From the NCBI GenBank assembly GCA_035640715.1, contig DASQVO010000464.1, forward strand, positions 1 through 11,817: a stretch of 11,817 nucleotides of DNA, given 5' to 3'. This document shows, piece after piece, positions 1-6,142 of this stretch. Below the pieces are notes generated by a model, which worked only from the letters and a program-made list of their open reading frames with translations, had not been told where the DNA came from and ran no database searches. The translations under genes and the position numbers were made by a program. Position 1 is the first letter of the stretch. Each line of letters starts with the position of its first letter. Source of the DNA: DASQVO01 sp035640715. Its GTDB lineage: Bacteria; Actinomycetota; Actinomycetes; Streptosporangiales; Streptosporangiaceae.

Positions 1-609
1 ACCCCCGCAGCAGCGGCCGACCTGCTGCTGTCCCTGCCGTCGGCGGGCGGCTCGGCCGAGCACGGCGAGTCGCTGGCCGCCTGGCGGGCCGGCGCCCGCC
101 GATCCGGCGCGCTGCGCGCCGGATCGGTGACCGGGCTGGACCACTTCCCGGGCACGGTGTTCCGGCAGCCGTTCCTCACTGTCGAGGCCGACCGGCTGGC
201 CGCCCGCCTCGGACTGTCCGAACTGGACTGGTACAACGTGTATCCCGGCGACCGGGTCCGGGCGGTGCTGGCCGGCGCGGTCGGCGCGGACCTGTCCGAT
301 CCAGAGGTGTTCGCCGCCGCCGCGAGCCGGCTGCGCACCGCCGCCGAGGTCGATCTGGCCGGCCGGACGCCCTACTACCGGCTGGCGTTCCGGATGTCCA
401 CCGCCGGTGATCGGCGCGATCTGGTCGTCGAGCTGGCCGACAGTTACCGGACCACCGGCTGGATGGGTGCGCAGGCCGTCCGCGCCGTGCTGGCCGGACA
501 GGTGCCGTCCGGCGTGCACTTCGCCGCCGACGTGCTCGACCCGGCCGCGACCGTCACGGCGCTGCACCGCAGCGGGCTGATCAGCGACACCGAGGACGGT
601 GCCCTGTGA
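1..609 (+). CDS. Saccharopine dehydrogenase-like oxidoreductase, C-terminal part (5' end outside window)
   Basis: The reading frame is open from the first base to a TGA at 607-609, giving 202 residues without the N-terminus. No Rossmann nucleotide-binding motif is in the visible part; it would lie upstream. The C-terminal half, with an FRQPFL segment, a DWYNV segment, an AGRTPYYRL segment and a GVHFAADVLDP motif near the end, resembles my memory of saccharopine-dehydrogenase-like NAD(P) proteins found beside NRPS genes in actinomycete thiazoline siderophore clusters. The stop overlaps the GTG of the thiazolinyl imide reductase by four bases (606-609), so the two are probably translationally coupled. 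The substrate is unknown; a reductase acting on a carrier-bound or cyclised intermediate is an inference. It could also be another Rossmann oxidoreductase of similar size. That it is a real coding sequence is near certain from codon bias and the coupled downstream gene; the family call is moderate. Confidence 0.6.
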   Translation, partial: TPAAAADLLLSLPSAGGSAEHGESLAAWRAGARRSGALRAGSVTGLDHFPGTVFRQPFLTVEADRLAARLGLSELDWYNVYPGDRVRAVLAGAVGADLSDPEVFAAAASRLRTAAEVDLAGRTPYYRLAFRMSTAGDRRDLVVELADSYRTTGWMGAQAVRAVLAGQVPSGVHFAADVLDPAATVTALHRSGLISDTEDGAL

Positions 610-1640
610 GGGTGGTGGTGTGCGGCACCGGGTTCGGCCGCTACTACGTCCAGGCCGTCCGCTCCATGCCTGGCTGCGAACTGGCCGGCATCCTGGCCAG
701 GGGCAGCGAGTTCTCCCGCCGCTACGCGCGCGAGCTCGGCGTGCCTTTCCTTACCTCCGCCGAGCAGCTGCCCGATGGGGTGGACCTGGCATGTGTCGTG
801 GTCGGCTCGGCGGTGTCCGGCGGCTGCGGCAGCGAACTAGCCAGATCGCTGCTGAGTCAGGGAATCCCGGTGTTGCAGGAACATCCGGTGCTGCCCGACG
901 AGCTGGCCGCGACCGTGCGCGTCGCCGCCGAACACGGGGTCTGGTACCAGCTCAACCCGTTCTACCGGCACCTGGCGCCGATCCGCCGGTTCCTCGCCGC
1001 GGCCGAGCTAGTGCGACCAGCCCTGTTCGTGGACGCTGCGGCTCCGCTCCAGCTGCTGTACCCGCTGATCGACCTGCTCGGCCGGGCGCTGGGCGGGCTG
1101 CGGCCGTGGACCCTGACCGCGCTGCCGGCCGATGGTGGGCCGTACCGCCTGGTGCACGGGATGCTCGCCGGGGTGCCGCTCACCCTGCGGGTGCAGAACC
1201 AACTGCACCCCGGCGACCCGGACAACCACGCGCTGATGTGGCACCGCATCACCATCGGCGCCGAGGCCGGGGCGCTCACCCTGGCCGACACCCATGGCCC
1301 GGTGCTATGGAGCACCCGGCTGCACGCCCCGCGCGACGCCGACCACCGGTTGCGGCACACCGGTCCCGGCACCGGACATCTCGACCTGCCCGCCACCGTG
1401 GTGCTGCCCGGCAGCCAGCCACCGGCCACCCTCCGTGAGATCTTCGCAGGGCTCTGGCCGGCCGGAATCGTCGCCGCCATCGAGGATTTCCGCGCGCGGA
1501 CCGGCGGATCGGTGCTGGACCACGCCCGGCACGACCTGGCCGCCAGCCGGGTCTGGCAGGACATCACCGGCCAGCTGGGCCGTCCCGAACTGATCAACCC
1601 GGCCCCGCCGCGCCCTCTCGATCTGGTGGCCCTGCTGTGA
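606..1640 (+). CDS. Thiazolinyl imide reductase (PchG/Irp3 family)
   Basis: This 344-residue NAD(P)H-dependent Gfo/Idh/MocA-type enzyme is expected to reduce the C=N bond of one thiazoline ring to a thiazolidine while the intermediate is tethered to an NRPS carrier domain, as in yersiniabactin and pyochelin assembly. Residues 3-14 hold the nucleotide-binding start (VVVCGTGFGRYY). Residues 62-79 (ACVVVGSAVSGGCGSELA) and 88-99 (PVLQEHPVLPDE) are hallmark stretches of this family. His93 and Tyr120 have the same 27-residue spacing as His101/Tyr128, which I recall being implicated in Irp3. Length fits the family. The GTG start at 606 sits in a GTGA overlap with the preceding stop, and the gene's own stop overlaps the next GTG at 1637. 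The reductase-thioesterase pairing is typical of these clusters and implies an upstream NRPS with cysteine-cyclisation domains. Confidence 0.92.
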   Translation: MRVVVCGTGFGRYYVQAVRSMPGCELAGILARGSEFSRRYARELGVPFLTSAEQLPDGVDLACVVVGSAVSGGCGSELARSLLSQGIPVLQEHPVLPDELAATVRVAAEHGVWYQLNPFYRHLAPIRRFLAAAELVRPALFVDAAAPLQLLYPLIDLLGRALGGLRPWTLTALPADGGPYRLVHGMLAGVPLTLRVQNQLHPGDPDNHALMWHRITIGAEAGALTLADTHGPVLWSTRLHAPRDADHRLRHTGPGTGHLDLPATVVLPGSQPPATLREIFAGLWPAGIVAAIEDFRARTGGSVLDHARHDLAASRVWQDITGQLGRPELINPAPPRPLDLVALL

Positions 1641-2404
1641 GGAATCCCTGGCTGCATCACTACCATTCCACACCTGCCGCCCGGGTGCGGCTGGTCTGCC
1701 TGCCGCATGCCGGCGGCGGCGCCAGCAGCTACCGGTCCTGGGCCCCACTGCTGCCCGACGCGGTGGAACTGGTCGCGATCCAGTACCCGGGCCGGGAGGA
1801 CCGGTTCACCGATCCGCTGGTCGACGACATGGCCGAGCTCACCGACCGGATCGCCGCTGCGCTGCACACGCTGCCGCCCCGGCCGTACGCGCTGTTCGGC
1901 CACAGCATGGGCAGTGCGGTCGCCTACGAACTGGCCCACCATGCGCGGGCCACAGGTCGGCCGGAACCGGTGCGGCTGCTGTCTTCCGGGCGGCGGGCGC
2001 CTGCGGAGGCGGTCGGTGGTTGCGTGCACCTCGGCGACGACCAGGCGCTGTGCGCCGAACTCGTCCGGCTGGGCGGAAGCAGCGCCGAGGTGCTGGCCGA
2101 TCCGGAGCTGCGCCGGATGGTGCTGACCTACGTGCGCAACGACTACCGGCTGATCGAGCGCTACCGGCCGGCGTCCCGGCCACCGCTGACCTGCCCGGTG
2201 ACCGTGTTCGCCGGCCGGGACGACCCGGAGTTCACCGTCGCCCAGGCCGCCGGCTGGGCGCGCGTCACAACCGGACGCACGGACGCGCTCTCCTTCCCCG
2301 GCGGCCACTTTTACCTCGCTGCGCAACGTGACCACCTGGTGGCCGCGATCCTGCGCCGGCTCGCCCCCACGCTCGACATCACCAGCTGGCCCAGCACCCC
2401 GTGA
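1637..2404 (+). CDS. Type II thioesterase (PchC/YbtT-like, editing)
   Basis: This 255-residue alpha/beta-hydrolase of the external NRPS/PKS thioesterase family is cytoplasmic and is expected to hydrolyse mis-primed or stalled acyl groups from carrier domains of the assembly line. The N-terminal LVCLPHAGGGASSY (residues 19-32) is the usual oxyanion-region motif. The nucleophile elbow GHSMGS places the catalytic Ser at residue 90. The acid is most likely Asp196 (in GRDDPE) and the base His224 (in PGGHFYL). This triad has the spacing of RifR-type enzymes (Ser94/Asp200/His228 by recall) with a constant offset of four. Length is standard. The start is the GTG at 1637, overlapping the previous stop as GTGA; no separate Shine-Dalgarno is obvious, which suits translational coupling. 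The stop at 2402-2404 overlaps a possible GTG at 2401 of the methyltransferase. Confidence 0.93.
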   Translation: MRNPWLHHYHSTPAARVRLVCLPHAGGGASSYRSWAPLLPDAVELVAIQYPGREDRFTDPLVDDMAELTDRIAAALHTLPPRPYALFGHSMGSAVAYELAHHARATGRPEPVRLLSSGRRAPAEAVGGCVHLGDDQALCAELVRLGGSSAEVLADPELRRMVLTYVRNDYRLIERYRPASRPPLTCPVTVFAGRDDPEFTVAQAAGWARVTTGRTDALSFPGGHFYLAAQRDHLVAAILRRLAPTLDITSWPSTP

Positions 2405-2410
2405 CCAACC

Positions 2411-2417
2411 AGGAAAG
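2411..2417 (+). promoter_or_regulatory. Ribosome binding site that decides the methyltransferase start
   Basis: AGGAAAG lies five bases before the ATG at 2422. It favours that ATG over the in-frame GTG at 2401, which lacks a recognisable Shine-Dalgarno sequence but would form a GTGA overlap with the thioesterase stop. Confidence 0.6.
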
Positions 2418-2421
2418 CGAC

Positions 2422-3150
2422 ATGATCGACTATTACACGCCCGCCGCGGAGTTCTTCGACCTCGTCGGGCACCGGCACATCGCCAGCAGCGGACCGGCCG
2501 TGCGCGCGGCGCTCGCCGGCCTGGACACCAGCCACGGCCCGGTCGTGGACATCGGGGCAGGCACCGGGCTGGTCACCGAGGTGATCGCGGACACCCTGCC
2601 CGAGGTGGAGATCATCGCGGCCGAACCCTCGCCGGGCATGCGGGCCATCCTGACCAGCCGGGTGTTCGGCCACCCGGAACTGCGCCGCCGGGTCACGGTG
2701 ACCGCGGACAGCGCCCAGGAACTGGCCCTGCCGGACTGCATCTCCGGCGCACTGCTGTTCGGCGTGGCCGGTCACCTCACCCTGGCTGAACGCAAAGACC
2801 TCTGGCAGCGACTAGCCGGCCGACTGCCGGCCGGCGGCATCGTGGTGGTCGAACTGATGGGTGTGGACACCCCGCGCACCATCCCGTTCACCCGGATGGT
2901 CTCCGAAACCATGGGTCGGCAGACCTACGAGTGGTGGATCGCGGGCGAACCGGCCGGCGGTGACGTGATGCGCTGGCACACCGCGTGGCGCGTCTACCGG
3001 GACGGCCAGTTGGTCCGCCAGGTGGAGGACTCCTACGACTGGGCCACCTTCGGCATCGCCCAACTGGCCCGCGAGTCCGGCATGACCAGCCGGCAGATCA
3101 CCCACGCCTCCGGCGGGGTCACCCCGGAAATCGGCGTCCTTATCAAGTAA
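2422..3150 (+). CDS. Class I SAM-dependent methyltransferase, stand-alone
   Basis: The 242-residue protein has a class I Rossmann-type SAM-binding core. Motif I is VVDIGAGTG at residues 41-49, with an acidic residue (Glu68 in AAEPS) at the end of the next strand to bind the ribose. A tyrosine-rich N-terminus (MIDYYTPAAEFFD) and a late aromatic stretch (Tyr/Trp) probably form the substrate pocket. In the yersiniabactin and pyochelin systems methylation is done by domains embedded in the NRPS/PKS, so a free enzyme here suggests N- or C-methylation in trans; the target cannot be read from the sequence. I chose ATG 2422 because AGGAAAG at 2411-2417 lies five bases upstream. An in-frame GTG at 2401 overlaps the thioesterase stop like the other junctions and would add seven residues. 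Gap to the P450 is 23 bases. Confidence 0.88.
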   Translation: MIDYYTPAAEFFDLVGHRHIASSGPAVRAALAGLDTSHGPVVDIGAGTGLVTEVIADTLPEVEIIAAEPSPGMRAILTSRVFGHPELRRRVTVTADSAQELALPDCISGALLFGVAGHLTLAERKDLWQRLAGRLPAGGIVVVELMGVDTPRTIPFTRMVSETMGRQTYEWWIAGEPAGGDVMRWHTAWRVYRDGQLVRQVEDSYDWATFGIAQLARESGMTSRQITHASGGVTPEIGVLIK

Positions 3151-3161
3151 CCGTCACTACT

Positions 3162-3165
3162 GGAG
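3162..3165 (+). promoter_or_regulatory. Ribosome binding site of the P450 gene
   Basis: GGAG lies eight bases before the ATG at 3174, within the 23-base gap after the methyltransferase stop. It supports this ATG against an open frame that extends further upstream into the methyltransferase gene. No promoter-like sequence is visible in the short gap. Confidence 0.6.
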
Positions 3166-3173
3166 TATCCACA

Positions 3174-4367
3174 ATGGACTTTCCGTTGCCCCGCCGCTGC
3201 CCATTCGACCCGCCCGCAGAGTACCGGACGGCAACCGAGGAACGCCCGCTGACCCAGGTCACGCTGCCCACCGGTGGCACCGCCTGGCTGGCCACCCGGT
3301 ACGCCGACGTGCGCATGCTGCTGGCCCATCCGGACATCAGCTCCGACGCCCGGCACCCGAACTTCCCGGCGCTGGGCGTGGGCGAGCGGGAGGCCGCGGC
3401 CGCGCATCGCCCGTTCATCCGGATGGACCCGCCCGATCACACCTCGGTGCGCCGCATGCTCCAGGGCACCTTCACGGTCAAGCGCGCCCAGGAGATGCGC
3501 CCGGCGATCCAGCAGATCGTCGACGAGGCCGTGACCGACCTGCTGGCCAGCACGCCACCGGTGGACCTGGTCGCGGTCTACGCCAACCGGGTCGCCACCG
3601 AGACCATCTGCCACCTGCTGGGCATCGTCACCCCCGACGACCTGGCCTTCTTCCGCAAGATCACCGCGGTGACCGGGGCGCGGGCCAGCACCGCCGAACA
3701 GATCGGCGAAGCGCTGGGCCAGCTGTTCGCCCTGCTCAACCGGGTCGTCGACGACAAGATCAGCGACCCGGGCGAGGACCTGATCAGCCGACTGGCCACC
3801 GGGCCGCTGGCCGAGGGCCGGATCACCCGGACCGACCTGCTTTCCCAGCTCGGCATCACCCTCAACGCGGGCCACGAAACCACCCGCAGCATGATCTCGC
3901 TGAGCGTGCTGGCCCTGCTGCACCACCCCGGCCAACTCGACCTGTTGCGCGCCGACCCGGCGCTGCTGCCCGGCGCGGTCGACGAGCTGCTGCGCTACCT
4001 CTCGGTCGCGGACACCATTCCGCTGCGGGTCGCGCTGGCCGACATCCCAGTCGGTTCGCAGGTCATCCGGGCCGGTGAGGCGGTGATCGCCTCGCTCGGC
4101 TCAGCCAACCGCGACCCCGCCGCGTTCAACGAGCCGGACACGCTGGATATTCGCCGGGCCGACAACCGGCACCTCGCTCTCGGTCACGGCGTGCACCAGT
4201 GCATCGGCGGCCACCTCGGCCGGATGGAACTGGAACTAGCGCTGAGCGCGCTGATCGAGCGGGTGCCCGCCCTGCGGCTGGCCGGCGACATCGGGGACCT
4301 GCCCCTGCGCCAGGCCAACTCGATCTTCGGCGTCGAATCGATGCCCGTTGGCTGGGGCCCGCGGTGA
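3174..4367 (+). CDS. Cytochrome P450 (tailoring monooxygenase)
   Basis: This 397-residue soluble bacterial P450 lacks a membrane anchor and should need a separate ferredoxin and reductase, neither of which is in the window. Seen features: an HRPFIRMDPPDHTSVRR segment in the C-helix region, the I-helix oxygen-activation motif AGHETT at residues 232-237, the K-helix ExxR with Glu271 and Arg274, and the heme-binding loop LGHGVHQCIGG with the axial Cys343. The usual Phe at the start of the heme loop is Leu. Overall character resembles the CYP105/CYP107 groups; family assignment needs alignment. A P450 (CYP105N1) is known from the coelibactin cluster of S. coelicolor, so an oxidative tailoring step on a phenolate-thiazoline metallophore is a reasonable inference; substrate and position are unknown. 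The stop (4365-4367) overlaps the GTG of the first ABC gene. Confidence 0.95.
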   Translation: MDFPLPRRCPFDPPAEYRTATEERPLTQVTLPTGGTAWLATRYADVRMLLAHPDISSDARHPNFPALGVGEREAAAAHRPFIRMDPPDHTSVRRMLQGTFTVKRAQEMRPAIQQIVDEAVTDLLASTPPVDLVAVYANRVATETICHLLGIVTPDDLAFFRKITAVTGARASTAEQIGEALGQLFALLNRVVDDKISDPGEDLISRLATGPLAEGRITRTDLLSQLGITLNAGHETTRSMISLSVLALLHHPGQLDLLRADPALLPGAVDELLRYLSVADTIPLRVALADIPVGSQVIRAGEAVIASLGSANRDPAAFNEPDTLDIRRADNRHLALGHGVHQCIGGHLGRMELELALSALIERVPALRLAGDIGDLPLRQANSIFGVESMPVGWGPR

Positions 4368-6142
4368 CCGACACCCAGCCCGCCCGGGCTTTCCACCTGC
4401 TGCGTCCGGTACGGCGAAGGCTCGTGCTCGCCGTCGCGCTGCAGGCATCGAGCGCGCTGCTCGGTGTGGTTCCGTTCATCGCGGTCGCCCGGCTGGCCGG
4501 CCGGCTCACCGACGGCGCGCCGGTGACCGGTGAGCGGGTGTGGCCGCTGGTCGTCCTCGCCGCCGCCAGCGGTGCCGCCGCCCTCGGCCTGGGTTTCGCC
4601 GCGGGCGTGGCCAGTCACCTCGCCGACAACACGTTGCAGGCGCGGGTGCGCCGGGATCTAGCCCAACAGATCGGCCGCATGCCCCTCGGGCAGGTTACGG
4701 CCGCCGGGTCGGGGCGGATCGCCACCGCGGTCGGCGAGGACGTGCGGGCACTGCACTCGCTGGTGGCGCACGCGCTGCTGGACGTCACCACGCTGCTGAC
4801 CGCGCCGCTGCTCGCCCTGGCCTACCTGATCAGCGTGGACTGGCGGCTGGGCTTGCTCAGTCTGGTGCCGCTGGTACTCGGGATCGGTTTCTTCGCCCGG
4901 GCGATGGCCGGTGCCGGGGCACAGATGGCGGAGTACGGCCAGGCGCAGGCGCGGATCACCGCGGCCGCGGTGGAGTTCGCGTCCGGTATCGCCGTGGTGA
5001 AGGCGTTCGGGCGCGGTCGCAGCGCCTACGCCCAGTTCCTCGCCGCGACGGACGCGTTCTCCGCGTTCTTCACCCGCTGGGTCGGCGCCACGCTGCTCGC
5101 CTCGTCCCTGGCGCTGCTGGTCGTCTCGCCCGTGGTGGTGCTGCTCCTGCTGATGGGAGCCGGCGCGCTGCTCGCCGTCGCCGGGGTGATACCGGCCGCC
5201 CACCTGGTGGCGTTCGCGCTGCTCGGTCCCGCGGTCAGCGCCCCGATGGGCATCGTGGGCACGCGCGTCCAGCAGATCCGCGCCGGCCAGGCCGCGGCCA
5301 CCCGGATCGCCACGCTGCTGGCCAGCCCGGCACTGCCCGAACCAACCGAGCCAGCTGTGCCGACCGACGCGGGCGTGCGGATGCGCGGAGTGTCCTTCTC
5401 CTACGACGGGCACACCGACGCGGTGACCGGGATCGACCTGGACCTCGCGCCCGGCACGGTCACCGCCCTGGTCGGCCCGTCCGGCTCCGGGAAGTCCACG
5501 CTGGCCGGTTTGCTGGCCCGGTTCCACGACGTGACCGGCGGCTCGATCACCATCGGCGGGGTGGACGTACGGCAGATCCCGGCCGGCCAGCTCTACCGCC
5601 AGGTCGGATTCGTGCTGCAGGACGTCCGGCTGCTGCGCGCCACCGTGGCGGAGAACCTGCGACTGGGCCGGCCCGACGCGACCAATGAGCAACTGGTGGC
5701 CGCGGCGAAGGCCGCCCGGATCCACGACCGGATCATCGCGCTGCCCCATGGCTACCGGACCGAGGTGGGCACCGAGGTCTCCTTCTCCGGCGGTGAGGCG
5801 CAGCGGCTGTCCATCGCCCGCGCGCTGCTGGCGGACACCCCGATCGTGATCCTGGACGAGGCGACCGCGTTCGCCGACCCGCGGTCCGAGGCGCTGATCC
5901 AGGACGCACTGTCCACTCTGGTCACCGGCCGCACCCTGCTGGTGATCGCGCACCGGCTGGCCACCATCGCCTCGGCCGATCACATCGTCGTCCTGGATCG
6001 CGGCCGGATCGCCGAACAGGGCCGGCACACCGAGCTGCTGGCCTCCGGCGGCCGCTACGCGCGGATGTGGCGTGCCCAGGAAATCCCCCCGGATTCCGGC
6101 CGGAACCGGGTCGCAAACACCGAAGGTGCAATCCAGCGATGA
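4364..6142 (+). CDS. ABC transporter half-protein, YbtP/IrtA-type (TMD-NBD), metallophore transport
   Basis: The 592-residue half transporter has an N-terminal six-helix membrane domain (hydrophobic stretches near residues 20-45, 58-85, 138-178 and 243-296) fused to an ATPase. Walker A is GPSGSGKS (371-378), the Q-loop is in VLQDV, the signature is FSGGE (474-478) rather than LSGGQ, Walker B ends at catalytic Glu499 (VILDEATAFADP), and the H-loop is in IAHRL. As I recall, the AFADP D-loop and the E-type signature are common in the YbtP/IrtA-like exporter-fold importers of ferric siderophores. Unlike mycobacterial IrtA there is no N-terminal siderophore-interacting flavin domain. The GTG start at 4364 is chosen because it gives the GTGA overlap and begins just before the first membrane segment; the upstream open frame runs into P450 coding sequence. 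It should pair with the next gene as a heterodimer. Export cannot be excluded. Confidence 0.93.
   Translation: MTDTQPARAFHLLRPVRRRLVLAVALQASSALLGVVPFIAVARLAGRLTDGAPVTGERVWPLVVLAAASGAAALGLGFAAGVASHLADNTLQARVRRDLAQQIGRMPLGQVTAAGSGRIATAVGEDVRALHSLVAHALLDVTTLLTAPLLALAYLISVDWRLGLLSLVPLVLGIGFFARAMAGAGAQMAEYGQAQARITAAAVEFASGIAVVKAFGRGRSAYAQFLAATDAFSAFFTRWVGATLLASSLALLVVSPVVVLLLLMGAGALLAVAGVIPAAHLVAFALLGPAVSAPMGIVGTRVQQIRAGQAAATRIATLLASPALPEPTEPAVPTDAGVRMRGVSFSYDGHTDAVTGIDLDLAPGTVTALVGPSGSGKSTLAGLLARFHDVTGGSITIGGVDVRQIPAGQLYRQVGFVLQDVRLLRATVAENLRLGRPDATNEQLVAAAKAARIHDRIIALPHGYRTEVGTEVSFSGGEAQRLSIARALLADTPIVILDEATAFADPRSEALIQDALSTLVTGRTLLVIAHRLATIASADHIVVLDRGRIAEQGRHTELLASGGRYARMWRAQEIPPDSGRNRVANTEGAIQR

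Noticed and set aside
962..2335. A 457-codon open frame on the minus strand across the reductase and thioesterase genes
   Set aside because: It lies antisense to two genes with clear catalytic motifs; its translation is rich in Arg, Gly and Ala with no recognisable domain, as expected for antisense frames in very GC-rich DNA.
3151..3173. Internal promoter or metal-regulator box in the gap before the P450 gene
   Set aside because: The 23-base gap holds a ribosome binding site only; no IdeR/DmdR-like 19-base palindrome or Zur-like palindrome is visible here or in the gap at 7882-7920.
4658..6028. Long minus-strand frame opposite the first ABC transporter
   Set aside because: Its composition is dominated by Gly, Arg, Gln and His with no family motif, and the + strand encodes complete ABC transporter motifs throughout.
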